26,240 bases of DNA from an uncultured Bacillota bacterium. Lineage in GTDB: Bacteria; Bacillota; Clostridia; Oscillospirales; Oscillospiraceae. Under the pieces are notes generated by a model. That model was not told the origin of the DNA and ran no database searches. It worked only from the letters and a program-made list of their open reading frames with translations. The stretch spans positions 1 to 26,240 of the forward strand of contig CANDCW010000031.1 of assembly GCA_947383275.1 (NCBI GenBank). The letters are read 5' to 3'. Within the stretch, counting starts at the first letter, position 1, and the number at the start of each line of letters is the position of its first letter. The position numbers and the translations under genes were made by a program. Positions 1 through 7,825 of this stretch are shown here, piece after piece.

Positions 1-389
1 TCCTTCTGCTCCGCCTTGCGGTAGTCCTCCAGCTTGTGCTCCTTCAGCTTCTCGATGGTGGCTGTCTCCTTCCGGGCCTCCACCACTTGGGAGCGCTTCT
101 CCTCTTCGCGCTTCCGGAGCTTCTCCAGCCTGCGGTACTCCTCCTGGAGCTTGCGCTCCAGGGAACGGAGATAGGCTTCAAAGTTCAGCGCATCCAGAAC
201 GTTGATGCCCTCCAGCTTGCGCCGGGTAAAATCGGCGTCTGCCTGGCGGTGCTCGGCTTCCAGGTCCTCAATTACCTTCTCCTGGGCCCGAACCTGGGCC
301 AGGATGGCCCCGTGCTCTGCCCGCAGGGCGTCCAGGGCCTGGTTTTTGTAATCCAATACTGTCTCCAGAGAGAAGTGGAATTTCTTCAT
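1..389 (-). CDS. fliJ: Flagellar export chaperone/stalk protein FliJ (partial, C-terminus beyond window)
   Basis: FliJ is the coiled-coil stalk of the flagellar type III export ATPase; it couples FliI to the export gate and escorts chaperones. Translation from the ATG at 389 begins MKKFHFSLETVLDYKNQALD, typical of FliJ, and continues as an almost unbroken charged heptad-rich helix (many E, K, R, Q, L). About 129 codons are visible; the full protein is usually about 145-150 residues, so only the C-terminal end is cut off by the left edge. AAGGAG lies 11 nt before the start. It follows fliI by 25 nt at the end of the visible operon. Low sequence conservation is normal for FliJ; the call rests on the N-terminal motif, the coiled coil and the position after fliI. 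Confidence 0.88.
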   Translation of the reverse strand, partial: MKKFHFSLETVLDYKNQALDALRAEHGAILAQVRAQEKVIEDLEAEHRQADADFTRRKLEGINVLDALNFEAYLRSLERKLQEEYRRLEKLRKREEEKRSQVVEARKETATIEKLKEHKLEDYRKAEQK

Positions 390-414
390 CTGTCTGTCTG
401 CTCCTTAATGTGGA

Positions 415-1716
415 CTACCGCAAAATCCGCCTCAGCTGTTCCAGGCTCTCCTCATAGGTAAACGCCTCGTCCACACCCTGCATCAGGAACTGGTTGATGC
501 CGTCAATTTTGGACAGCGCGTGGTCCAGCTTAGGGTTGGTCCCCGCCTTGTAGGCGCCGATGGAGACCAGGTCGGCGTTTTTCTCATACACGCCCATAGT
601 GTCCCGGAGCTGGCCCGCCAGCTTCCGATGCTCCGGAGAAACGATCTCCACCATCAGGCGGGAGATGCTGGCCCCCACGTCGATGGCGGGGAAATGGTTG
701 GCGTTTGCCAGCTGGCGGGACAGGACAATATGCCCGTCCAGAATACCTCGGACCGTGTCGGCAATGGGCTCGTTGGTGTCGTCGCCTTCTACCAATACGG
801 TATAAACGCCGGTGATAGAACCTTTTTCGAAGTTTCCGCTGCGTTCCAGCAGCTTGGGCATTTCTGCGTACATGGACGGGGTGTATCCTCTGGCCACCGG
901 CGGCTCCCCGATGGCCAGGCCGATTTCCCGCTGAGCCATGGCAAAACGGGTGAGGGAGTCCATCATCAGGAGGACGTCGTAGCCCTGCCCTGAGAAGTAC
1001 TCGGCGATGCTGGTGGCCACGCTGGGGCATTTCATCCGCAGCATGGCGGGCTGGTCGCTAGTGGCTACCACCAGCACGGAACGGCGCATGCCCTCCTCCC
1101 CCAGGTCCTTTTGCATGAATTCCAAAACCTCGCGGCCCCGCTCGCCCACCAGGGCGATGACGTTGATATCCGCTTTCACGTTTTTGGCAATCATGCCCAT
1201 CAGGGTGGATTTTCCCACGCCGGAACCGGCAAAAATGCCAATACGCTGTCCCTTTCCAATGGTAAGCAGGCTGTCAATGGCCTTGACGCCAAACTCCATC
1301 CGCTCCCGAATAGGGGGGCGGGCCATAGGATTAATATATGTGCTGTCCACAGAAAAGGTGTCGCCTCGCTGGAAGGGTTCCAGGCCGTCAATGGGCTGGC
1401 CCAGCGCGTTGATCACCCGCCCCCGCAGAAATGGCCCCACCGGAAGGGTAAGGCGCTTGCCCGTGTTGCGGACGAAGTTGCCCGCAGAAATGCCGCTCAT
1501 GTTGGCATAGGGCATCAGCAGAATGTGGTCATTTTTGAAGCCCACCACCTCGGCGGGAATCTGTCCGCCGGATTCGTTGGAGTAAATACGGCAGATATCG
1601 CCGATGGCAGCCCGGCCGCCGGATGCCTCGATGGACATGCCCACGATATTTTCGATTTTGCCCGTCCTGCCCATCGGTTCGGCGGAGCGGACGGCGGGAA
1701 TCAACTCTCGGAACAC
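415..1716 (-). CDS. fliI: Flagellum-specific export ATPase FliI
   Basis: FliI is the hexameric ATPase that energises unfolding and entry of flagellar export substrates at the cytoplasmic face of the basal body. The 433-residue product is normal length. It has Walker A GSGVGKST at residues 164-171, the F1-beta-like stretch with LLMMDSLTRFAMAQREIG, and the RGYTPSMYAEMPKLLERSG segment typical of FliI/SctN ATPases. The start is GTG (1714-1716) with GAGGAG six bases upstream; it lies 12 nt after fliH, its regulator. No key residue is missing. Confidence 0.96.
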   Translation of the reverse strand: MFRELIPAVRSAEPMGRTGKIENIVGMSIEASGGRAAIGDICRIYSNESGGQIPAEVVGFKNDHILLMPYANMSGISAGNFVRNTGKRLTLPVGPFLRGRVINALGQPIDGLEPFQRGDTFSVDSTYINPMARPPIRERMEFGVKAIDSLLTIGKGQRIGIFAGSGVGKSTLMGMIAKNVKADINVIALVGERGREVLEFMQKDLGEEGMRRSVLVVATSDQPAMLRMKCPSVATSIAEYFSGQGYDVLLMMDSLTRFAMAQREIGLAIGEPPVARGYTPSMYAEMPKLLERSGNFEKGSITGVYTVLVEGDDTNEPIADTVRGILDGHIVLSRQLANANHFPAIDVGASISRLMVEIVSPEHRKLAGQLRDTMGVYEKNADLVSIGAYKAGTNPKLDHALSKIDGINQFLMQGVDEAFTYEESLEQLRRILR

Positions 1717-1728
1717 GTCAATCTCCTC

Positions 1729-2589
1729 TTACTGGGGCCAGTAGGCCCCCATCTGATCATAGAGCACGTCCCGTATGTTGGACATCTGGGTGGACACGCT
1801 GGCATCGACGATCCCATCTGGAGTTTCCACAATGCAGGTGCCGCCCTCGTCGTCCCCCATGGGGACCACCTTGATATGCTGGGACAGGGCCCCCAGGGTG
1901 CTGGTGAGCGCCGGGGATATCTGGGCCAGCTGACGGGCATCGCAGCCGGAGATGTAAATATGTACCCACTCCTGCCGCTTCATCCGCTCGGTGGCGGTCT
2001 GGATCATGCGGACGATAACCTCGCTGCTGCTCTTCAGGCTCACCCGCACCACCTTTTCGGCGATAGACAGGCACAGCTCCAGCAGCTCGTCCCGGCTTTG
2101 GAGGAGCATCTCCTCCCTTGCCAGAGACGCTTTTTCCAAAAACGCCTGAACTTCCTTCTCCAGCCGGGCCGCAGTTGCCTCCCGGTCCCGGACAGAATCG
2201 TCCATGGCCTTGGCGATGCCCTGGGCATAGCCGTCCCGGTAGCCCTCGTCCCGGGCGCCCGCCCGGATCTCGTCCTGTTCCTGAAGGGCCTGCTCCCGGG
2301 CCTGCTCCAGAATTTGCTGGGCCTCTTCCCGGGCCTGGTTCAGGATCAGCTCAGCCTGGAGCTGGGCATAATGGACGGGGGTCTCCCGCTGGGGCTCGGG
2401 GGGCGGCTCCGGTTCGGGTTGCTCCTCCGGCTCCCCGCCGCCGATGGTGACGTCAATCCCCGCCTCAGAGGCGGGCTCTTCCACATCCGGCAGGGGAAGC
2501 TCCTCCCCTTCGAAGCGGATTTCATCGGCAACAGGCAGGACGTAGGCCTCCGCTTTGGGTTCCAGGAACCCCTTTAGGATATTACGCAA
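1729..2589 (-). CDS. fliH: Flagellar assembly protein FliH
   Basis: FliH binds FliI, restrains its ATPase activity and docks it to the C-ring. The 286-residue product has the expected layout: a variable acidic, proline-rich N-terminus (a PEPEPPPEPQ-like stretch near residues 69-80), then a long Ala/Gln/Glu-rich coiled coil, then a conserved C-terminal globular domain resembling V-ATPase subunit E. The best start is TTG (2587-2589), with AAAGGA about 8 nt upstream; it overlaps the end of fliG by 8 nt, which suggests translational coupling. No ATG occurs until well inside the coiled coil. Confidence 0.92.
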   Translation of the reverse strand: MRNILKGFLEPKAEAYVLPVADEIRFEGEELPLPDVEEPASEAGIDVTIGGGEPEEQPEPEPPPEPQRETPVHYAQLQAELILNQAREEAQQILEQAREQALQEQDEIRAGARDEGYRDGYAQGIAKAMDDSVRDREATAARLEKEVQAFLEKASLAREEMLLQSRDELLELCLSIAEKVVRVSLKSSSEVIVRMIQTATERMKRQEWVHIYISGCDARQLAQISPALTSTLGALSQHIKVVPMGDDEGGTCIVETPDGIVDASVSTQMSNIRDVLYDQMGAYWPQ

Positions 2590-3598
2590 TGATATCGTCC
2601 TTTCCGCCCTTCATGATGATAATCTCGTTTCTCTCCTCCAGATCCCGGATGACGCCCACAATGCGCTGCTGGGCATCCTCCACGTCCTTCATACGGACAT
2701 TTGTGGTAACCTCCAGGTCGTCCCGAATGCTCTCAGCCATACGGGCGGACATGTTGGAAAACAGCTTGTTGGCCACATCGGCGTTGGCGGTCTTGAGGGA
2801 CAGGACCAGGTCTCTGGGGTCGCAGTCCCGGACGAAGCGCTGCACCGAACGGTCATCCATAGTAATAATATCCTCAAAGACGAACATCCGCTTGCGGATC
2901 TCGTCAGCCAGGTTGGCATTGTGGGCGGACAGCCCATCGAAGATGGACTTCTCGCTGGAGCGGTCCAAATTGTTCATGATGCCGGCCACATAGTCGATGC
3001 CGCCCACCTTGACATTGGAGCTGGTAATGATGCTGGAGAACTTGCGCTCCATTTCCGCCTCGATGGTCTTGATTGCTGCGGGGGAGGCGCTCTCCATGGT
3101 GGCAATGGCCTCCACAACCCGGATCTGCTTGCGGGGCTCCAGCTGTTCGATGACCCCCGCTGCCTTGTCCGGGTCCACGTAGGACAGCACCAGCGCCATT
3201 GTCTGAGGGCGCTCGTTTTGCAGGGCGGAGAACAGGGATTTGACGTCCGCTTTGTCCAGGAAAGCGAACTCCCGGTTCTTCAGGGACTTGGTCACCTTTT
3301 CCAACAGGGCCAGCGCGGTCTGATTGCCGAAAGCCTTCTCCAGCACGGTGCGGGCATATTCCAGGCCGCCTTCCGTCACCGCCTTGCTGGTCATGCAGTT
3401 TTGGTAGAACTCGGTGAGGACTTCCTCGGTCTGCTCCGAGTCCAGCATGCCCAGCCGGGCTACCTCCAGGGTGAGCGCCTCAATCTCCTCCGGCTCCATG
3501 TACTGATACAGCCCGGAGGCCTTATCCGCCCCCAGGGACACGATAACCGCCGCTGCCTTCTGGGGATAGGTCAGCTCAACTTTCACGCTCTCAGCCAT
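2582..3598 (-). CDS. fliG: Flagellar motor switch protein FliG
   Basis: FliG forms the upper C-ring, binds the FliF C-terminus and interacts with MotA to generate torque. The 338-residue length is standard. The three-domain structure is visible: an N-terminal FliF-binding domain (YPQKAAAVIVSLG), a middle domain with the FliM-binding EHPQ motif present here as ERPQ at 129-132, and the C-terminal torque domain with charged helices (MFVFEDI, DDRSVQRFVRD, then DPRDLVLSLK). The ATG at 3598 overlaps fliF by 8 nt and has GGAGGAG upstream. The His-to-Arg change in EHPQ is the only departure noticed. Confidence 0.97.
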   Translation of the reverse strand: MAESVKVELTYPQKAAAVIVSLGADKASGLYQYMEPEEIEALTLEVARLGMLDSEQTEEVLTEFYQNCMTSKAVTEGGLEYARTVLEKAFGNQTALALLEKVTKSLKNREFAFLDKADVKSLFSALQNERPQTMALVLSYVDPDKAAGVIEQLEPRKQIRVVEAIATMESASPAAIKTIEAEMERKFSSIITSSNVKVGGIDYVAGIMNNLDRSSEKSIFDGLSAHNANLADEIRKRMFVFEDIITMDDRSVQRFVRDCDPRDLVLSLKTANADVANKLFSNMSARMAESIRDDLEVTTNVRMKDVEDAQQRIVGVIRDLEERNEIIIMKGGKDDIIA

Positions 3599-5246
3599 TG
3601 GTGCTCTCCTCCCCCTTCAGCCAGGCCCTTACCATCTGAGCAGCAATTTCCGGGTTGTTCTGGGCGAACTTCCGAACCTCCTGGCGCAGCTCCATGCTCT
3701 TCTCGGTGTTGACCTCCATGATGTCAGCCCCACCCACAGGCGGCGAAGCGGCCAGAATCGCGGCTGCCTCGGCGGCTGCCTGGGCGTCCAGCATCTCCTG
3801 TTCCAGGGCCTCCTGCTCGGCGCGGCGCTTCTTCCGCCGCCTCCGGGCCAACAGGATGATAACCACCAGCAGGATGATAAACAAGACCAGCCCGCCAATG
3901 GCGGCGTAGAGAATCCAACTGTTCTCCGGGGTAAGGAACCAGATGCCACCCGGCCCGCCGGGAACGCTGGGACTATCGTCAAAGAAGGGGACGATGCTCA
4001 CATGGACCTGGGAATTCACATCCTCCGCCCCGGTGATACTGGCCAGGGTGGCCACACTGTCCCGCAGGCCGTCAATGGTCATGGCGCCGGCGTTGTCGCA
4101 GTTCTGGTTGACCATCACTACAACCCGCAGGCCGGTGAGTCGGTCCTCCAGCACCTCCTCCTGCTCCTTTACAGTGTCGATGGAGTGGTAGCGGTCCAAC
4201 TGATTGCTGGCCTGGCTCTCGTTTCCGGTCATATTGGAGTTTAGGTCGGGGTAAATGGGCACGTCCGAGTTAGTGGTAGTGCCCACCGCGCCTCCCGCGC
4301 CCTCGCCAGGCTCCCGAACCACATCCTGATAGAGGTGGTCCTCATGGACCAGGCCGCCCCCATCCACAGAACCGGGGGGCTGATTAAACCTGGTGGAGTC
4401 GATGACCTTGTGGCTTACCTCCACAGTGCTGAGCACACTCACCTGAACGTTGTCCAGCCCATAGACGGCGCCCAGCGTCTGGAGGATCTGACCGCGGACG
4501 TTGTTGCTGATCTGCTGCTCACGCTCCATTTTCAGGGCGCTGGACTGGGACATCTTGGTAATGGTGTCGTTGTCGGAATACTCGTTGCCGTAGATGTCCT
4601 GGATGCTGACGCTGCCGATGTTCAGGTCGGCCACGCTGTGGGCCACCGTGTGGCGGATAGCCTTGACCACGCCGGTGCTCAGCGGCTGGTTCCCGATGGG
4701 GGTGATGGTCACCGCTGCGGTGGCCGGGGTGGCGCTGTCCTGAATGACGTAGACCTGTTTGGTCCCCGGGGTGATCTGCACGGTGGCGTCCTGCACCCCG
4801 TCAAACAGGCGGATGGTCGCCGCCAGCTTCTGCTCCGTGGCGATGCGGATGGCCTCCTGGCGCTCGGCGGCTGTGGAAAAGTTGCCGGTATTATTGGTAT
4901 AAAACTCGTAATTGAAGCCGGTGGTCATATACCCGGACATGACCAAATCGGCCTGGAGCTGAGTCTCCCGGCCCGCCGGCACCAGGACGGTGTCGCCCTG
5001 AATGCGGTAGTCCGTCATGCCCTGGTCGCTGAGGAAGCCCACCACCGTGTTGGTTTCCGCTGCGGTAAGGCCGGTATACAGCACTGCGTACTCCTTCTGG
5101 TTCATCCGCAGCACAAGCGCAATCACGACCGCCAGGACCACAACCAGGCAGATCCCCAGCAAGATCAGGGCCTTCTTATTCAGTTTTTTGAAAAAGCCCT
5201 TGATTTTCTCCCAGAGCTCCTTCAGCTTTGTCTGAAAATTCTGCAA
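3591..5246 (-). CDS. fliF: Flagellar MS-ring protein FliF
   Basis: FliF forms the inner-membrane MS ring on which rod, C-ring and export gate are built. The 551-residue product has an N-terminal membrane segment (about residues 27-47), periplasmic ring-building domains containing MNQKEYAVLYTGL and the conserved helix-strand region with QLDRYHSIDTVKEQEEVLEDR, a second membrane segment (about 445-466) followed by RRRRKKRR, and a cytoplasmic tail ending in the FliG-binding helix. A TTG start at 5246 is chosen because GGAGGGG lies 6 nt before it and the first ATG falls after the N-terminal membrane segment. The stop overlaps fliG. Confidence 0.97.
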   Translation of the reverse strand: MQNFQTKLKELWEKIKGFFKKLNKKALILLGICLVVVLAVVIALVLRMNQKEYAVLYTGLTAAETNTVVGFLSDQGMTDYRIQGDTVLVPAGRETQLQADLVMSGYMTTGFNYEFYTNNTGNFSTAAERQEAIRIATEQKLAATIRLFDGVQDATVQITPGTKQVYVIQDSATPATAAVTITPIGNQPLSTGVVKAIRHTVAHSVADLNIGSVSIQDIYGNEYSDNDTITKMSQSSALKMEREQQISNNVRGQILQTLGAVYGLDNVQVSVLSTVEVSHKVIDSTRFNQPPGSVDGGGLVHEDHLYQDVVREPGEGAGGAVGTTTNSDVPIYPDLNSNMTGNESQASNQLDRYHSIDTVKEQEEVLEDRLTGLRVVVMVNQNCDNAGAMTIDGLRDSVATLASITGAEDVNSQVHVSIVPFFDDSPSVPGGPGGIWFLTPENSWILYAAIGGLVLFIILLVVIILLARRRRKKRRAEQEALEQEMLDAQAAAEAAAILAASPPVGGADIMEVNTEKSMELRQEVRKFAQNNPEIAAQMVRAWLKGEESTNG

Positions 5247-5280
5247 CTTAGACCCCTCCGGACAGTTCTCTCAGCCCTCT

Positions 5281-5589
5281 TTACAGAGAGATGCGCATCA
5301 GCTCGTTGTATACGTCCATCGCCCTGTCCCGCAGCGTCATCAGCAGCAGGGCGGAGTTTGACGCGTTGGCGGTGGCCAGGGTGAGGTCCGCCGGGTTGTC
5401 CAGCTGGCCGGTCGCCAGCTTGTACTCCAGGTCCACCTGCTTGGCGTTGGTCTCCCTGACGTTGTCAATGGCCGACTGGAACACAGTCTGGAACAGGGAG
5501 GCGCCAGCGTTGCGGGCGCTCTGCCCGGACTGGGCCGGCGTTGTCTCGATAAGGGGCTGAATGGGGGAAACAGGAATAAATTCCATCAT
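5281..5589 (-). CDS. fliE: Flagellar hook-basal body protein FliE
   Basis: FliE joins the MS ring to the proximal rod. The product is about 102 residues with the family's helical C-terminal part (SLFQTVFQSAIDNVRETNAK, then NPADLTLATANASNSALLL and MTLRDRAMDVYNELMRI). Two consecutive ATGs at 5589 and 5586 both fit GGAGG at 5 or 8 nt; the first is listed. The open frame extends four codons upstream, but that start has no ribosome site. FliE lies 34 nt before fliF and is separated from flgC by an unusually long 130-nt spacer. Confidence 0.94.
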   Translation of the reverse strand: MMEFIPVSPIQPLIETTPAQSGQSARNAGASLFQTVFQSAIDNVRETNAKQVDLEYKLATGQLDNPADLTLATANASNSALLLMTLRDRAMDVYNELMRISL

Positions 5590-5719
5590 AAGAACCTCCA
5601 AATTTTGCCGAAAATAATCGGATCATACACAATCCCATAGCGCAAATCCAGGCCAGACCGAATTTTTGCCCTTGGGCCTCTTGCCCGCTGGACAAAACCA
5701 GACCTGACCTAGAAAAAAA
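5590..5719 (-). other. Long flgC-fliE spacer, possibly structured
   Basis: All other junctions in this early flagellar module are between an 8-nt overlap and 56 nt; this one is 130 nt. On the minus strand the heptamer GGTCTGG occurs twice, and short stems such as CTGG-N6-CCAG can form. A weak TATGAT -10-like hexamer is present, but no convincing -35. No ORF with a ribosome site is seen. It may be a processing or translation-control region, but no function can be assigned. Confidence 0.4.
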
Positions 5720-6187
5720 TCACTTGCCGATCTCCATTCCCTTGGAGAGCAGGCTCTTCAAAAGATTAAACGCGCTGACGTTGGCAGAAAATGCCTGGCT
5801 TGCCGCCATACCGTCGGTGATCTCCTTCACCAAGTCAACGTTGGGCATCTCCACATAGCCGTCCTCATTGGCGTCAGGGTCATCAGGGTCATACTTCAGC
5901 TTAAAGTCTGAAGGATCCTCCGCAATCTCGACCACCCGGACGCCGCCCTGAATATCCTCCGCTGCCCAGCGGCTGCGGTTTGTCCTGCGGGTACGGTTCA
6001 GCACATCCTGAAAGCGCGCCCCAGAGTCGTTGGCCTGAAAAACTACAATCTTCCTGCGGTAGGGCCCCTCCCCGTTTTCCAAACGGGTGGTATTCATATT
6101 TACAATGTTCTCGGAAATGATGTCCAGCCGCTGCTGCTGAGCCGTAAAGCCGGAACCAATCACGTCAATTGCGCTTACGAATGCCAT
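5720..6187 (-). CDS. flgC: Proximal rod protein FlgC
   Basis: FlgC is a proximal rod subunit exported through the flagellar type III apparatus. The 155-residue protein begins MAFVSAIDVIGSGFTAQQQR, containing the rod-protein helix, and keeps SENIVNMNTTR and the C-terminal GYVEMPNVDLVKEITDGMAASQAFSANV, the signature of axial proteins. The usual short loop before GYV is Asp/Pro-rich here (DPDDPDANED). GGAGGAG precedes the ATG. It lies 56 nt after flgB, its rod partner. Confidence 0.96.
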   Translation of the reverse strand: MAFVSAIDVIGSGFTAQQQRLDIISENIVNMNTTRLENGEGPYRRKIVVFQANDSGARFQDVLNRTRRTNRSRWAAEDIQGGVRVVEIAEDPSDFKLKYDPDDPDANEDGYVEMPNVDLVKEITDGMAASQAFSANVSAFNLLKSLLSKGMEIGK

Positions 6188-6243
6188 ATGTATCTCCTCC
6201 CGGATTTTATGTCAAGCGCGCCTCATGCTGCGGCGCAGCATTG

Positions 6244-6642
6244 TTACTGGCTCCGGATCAGGGTGCGCAGCAAGGACAGGTTGCTGTTGATGGCGTCCAT
6301 CGTATAGGACATCTGGTAGGCGTTGCGGGTAGCCTCGGTGGTCTGCTCCGTCACATTAACGCCATTGTCGTCCATGCGCATGCTCTCCTCCTCCGCCACA
6401 TGGACAACAGGCCGGGAGCTGTCAATGGCGGAGCGCATGGACTGCACCTTCCGCCTGGCATCGCCGTGGACCGCGGCGCGGATGCTGGCGTCCAGCGCCT
6501 CCTCAAAGGTGACATACTTCGCCTTATAATTGGGTGTTTCGGCGTTGACGATATTGTCATTAATGGCGGTCTGCTTGGTCCACTGGAAATTCATTGCCCG
6601 CTCCAGCATCAGCTGTGAGTTGCTGTAGAGCAGATTGACCAT
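6244..6642 (-). CDS. flgB: Proximal rod protein FlgB
   Basis: FlgB is the membrane-proximal rod subunit next to FliE. The 132-residue product has the characteristic NIVNAETPNYKAKYVTFEEAL near residues 31-51 and DDNGVNVTEQTTEATRNAYQM toward the C-terminus. The ATG at 6642 is preceded by AAGGAGGAG. It is the first gene of the early flagellar module, and a strong sigma-A-like promoter lies about 140 bp upstream. Confidence 0.96.
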   Translation of the reverse strand: MVNLLYSNSQLMLERAMNFQWTKQTAINDNIVNAETPNYKAKYVTFEEALDASIRAAVHGDARRKVQSMRSAIDSSRPVVHVAEEESMRMDDNGVNVTEQTTEATRNAYQMSYTMDAINSNLSLLRTLIRSQ

Positions 6643-6783
6643 AGCGTTCTCCTCCTTACTGCGTCCATCAAAACAAAAAGTAAATCCTTGTCAGTCTAAC
6701 ATAATTTGTGGGAAAATGCAAGCCCAATTATCACTTTTTAGCATAGCCTTATCAGCCAGCATTTTCTCAGTTTGCACCCTTGA

Positions 6784-6812
6784 ATTATACCTCATTTTTC
6801 TTGTCATTGCAA
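6784..6812 (-). promoter_or_regulatory. Sigma-A-type promoter for the flgB-fliJ operon
   Basis: Read on the minus strand: TTGCAA (6812-6807), a 17-nt spacer, then a perfect TATAAT (6789-6784). Predicted start is near 6777, giving a leader of about 135 nt before flgB. A housekeeping-type promoter fits early flagellar genes. No sigma-D-like site was found nearby. Confidence 0.75.
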
Positions 6813-7031
6813 GACATTGAGCAAAGATTATCCCCATGCTTTTTTGCGGGAGTTCGTGAAACTGCACACACGTTTTTCTTGCGGCAGTAAGGTTTCCCCG
6901 CAGTGGTATTTTATAGGATACAGCATATCGCCGCCGAATGCAATGGTAATTTCAGGGAATCGCCGCCCCGAGCCCCAAATAGATTTTATTTTTTTCAACA
7001 AACGCGTTCCGCAGGCCGTTCAGGCGCGGGC

Positions 7032-7065
7032 GGAGGGGCGCACATCTATAAATATGCGCCCCTCC
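7032..7065 (-). terminator. Strong hairpin directly after csrA (terminator-like, no T-run)
   Basis: The arms at 7032-7042 and 7055-7065 are perfectly complementary over 11 bp (GGAGGGGCGCA on the plus strand) around an A/T-rich 12-nt loop. It begins 6 nt after the csrA stop. On the minus strand no run of T follows, so it is not a classical intrinsic terminator. It could be a 3'-end stabiliser, a pause or attenuation structure, or a Rho-dependent 3' end. Confidence 0.5.
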
Positions 7066-7071
7066 GTATAA

Positions 7072-7302
7072 TTATTCCGTTTTTTCCGTCAGGACATTCA
7101 GCAGCTCCAGCGGGGATGCCTCCTCCTCCGCTGCTTCCCGGTTAGCCTGGACAGCCCCTTTCAGCTCGCTGCGCAAGATGGTAACGCTGCGGGGCGCCTG
7201 GATGGCCAGCCGTACCCGCCCGGCCTCCACAGCCATGACGGTGACCTCCACCTCATCCCCGATCAGCAGGGACTCCCCCTCTTTCCGCTGTAGAATCAGC
7301 AT
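7072..7302 (-). CDS. csrA: Carbon storage regulator CsrA
   Basis: CsrA is a small dimeric RNA-binding protein; in Firmicutes it represses flagellin translation and is antagonised by FliW. The start is the ATG at 7302, giving 76 residues beginning MLILQRKEGESLLIGDEVEV, with the core VRLAIQAPRSVTILRSEL. GGAGGAGGGG precedes this start, whereas the longer upstream frame is unrelated sequence. It overlaps the fliW stop by 7 nt. The C-terminal tail (about residues 58-76, Glu-rich) is longer than in gammaproteobacterial CsrA, as in FliW-dependent homologues. Confidence 0.96.
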   Translation of the reverse strand: MLILQRKEGESLLIGDEVEVTVMAVEAGRVRLAIQAPRSVTILRSELKGAVQANREAAEEEASPLELLNVLTEKTE

Positions 7303-7751
7303 GGCGCCCCCTCCTCCTTCCGCCCAAACTCCGACAGAAGGTGGTGCATACGGTAACCGCCCTCCTCCAGGATGACCTGCATGGCCCGCCGGGTGTGGTC
7401 GTTGATGACCACAGGGCAGCGCAGATTTACCGTGCTGTCCGATGCGGGGCTGCGCACCACGCACAAAGCGTAGTAGCAGAGATCCTCGCTGCGCTCCGCC
7501 TCCATGGCGCGCAGCTCGCCGGGCGCGAGCACCGGAGCGTAGTCCGGCTTCAGGGAAAAGGGATTCATAGCCACGAACGCCAGCCCCGGGGTCGCCGCGC
7601 TCTGGAAACAGAGCAGGCTGCCCTCGCTGCCCTCGAAGGGAAGGAGGAAAAATTCTTTCTCCTCCTCAAAGCCAAACAGGCCGTCAGGAAAGTGGAGGGC
7701 ATCCTCCTCGTAGCACTCGATCTCGCCAAAATATTTGGTTTTCAGACGCAT
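7296..7751 (-). CDS. fliW: Flagellar assembly factor FliW
   Basis: FliW binds CsrA allosterically and also flagellin, so that export of flagellin frees FliW to relieve CsrA repression. The chosen ATG at 7751 gives 151 residues starting MRLKTKYFGEIE, with AGGAGGAAAT just upstream; an ATG nine codons earlier lacks a ribosome site. Family features include the LHFPDGLFGFEEEKEFFLL stretch and VNLRCPVVIND near the C-terminus. It overlaps csrA, the usual coupled arrangement. Confidence 0.95.
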   Translation of the reverse strand: MRLKTKYFGEIECYEEDALHFPDGLFGFEEEKEFFLLPFEGSEGSLLCFQSAATPGLAFVAMNPFSLKPDYAPVLAPGELRAMEAERSEDLCYYALCVVRSPASDSTVNLRCPVVINDHTRRAMQVILEEGGYRMHHLLSEFGRKEEGAPC

Positions 7752-7797
7752 ATTTCCTCCTGCGCCGGGGATAAACACCCGGAATAATGTTCGGGGC

Positions 7798-7815
7798 CTC
7801 CCCCTTCCGGGGGAG
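7798..7815 (-). promoter_or_regulatory. GGAA-loop hairpin upstream of fliW, candidate CsrA site
   Basis: The transcript (minus strand) reads CTCCCCCGGAAGGGGGAG: a perfect 7-bp stem with GGAA in the loop, 10 nt after the stop of the DUF6470 gene and about 46 nt before fliW. CsrA prefers GGA in hairpin loops, so this may be an autoregulatory or processing element. It lacks a T-run and is not a good terminator. Confidence 0.4.
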
Positions 7816-7825
7816 ACCCGGTCTG

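Larger units (their letters stand above)
6643..7071. other. csrA-flgB intergenic region (429 bp), no gene
   Basis: This is the largest gap within the flagellar block. It holds a hairpin immediately after csrA (7032-7065), a sigma-A-like promoter toward flgB (6784-6812) and an A/T-rich leader of about 135 nt with no clear riboswitch signature. The segment 6830-7030 has no ORF with a ribosome site; only weak stems are seen, for example TGCGG/CCGCA around 6880-6905. It marks the boundary between the late (flgM to csrA) and early (flgB to fliJ) modules. Confidence 0.7.

Noticed and set aside
1111..2577. 488-codon plus-strand frame opposite fliI and fliH
   Set aside because: Antisense shadow of two confident flagellar genes; composition is His/Gly/Leu-rich without motifs.
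6900..6990. Second promoter candidate upstream of flgB (TTGCAT-N17-TATCCT on the minus strand)
   Set aside because: Only 3 of 6 matches in the -35 and 4 of 6 in the -10; far weaker than the TTGCAA-N17-TATAAT site nearby.
7032..7065. Hairpin after csrA as a classical intrinsic terminator
   Set aside because: The stem is excellent, but no T-run follows on the csrA strand; kept only as terminator-like.
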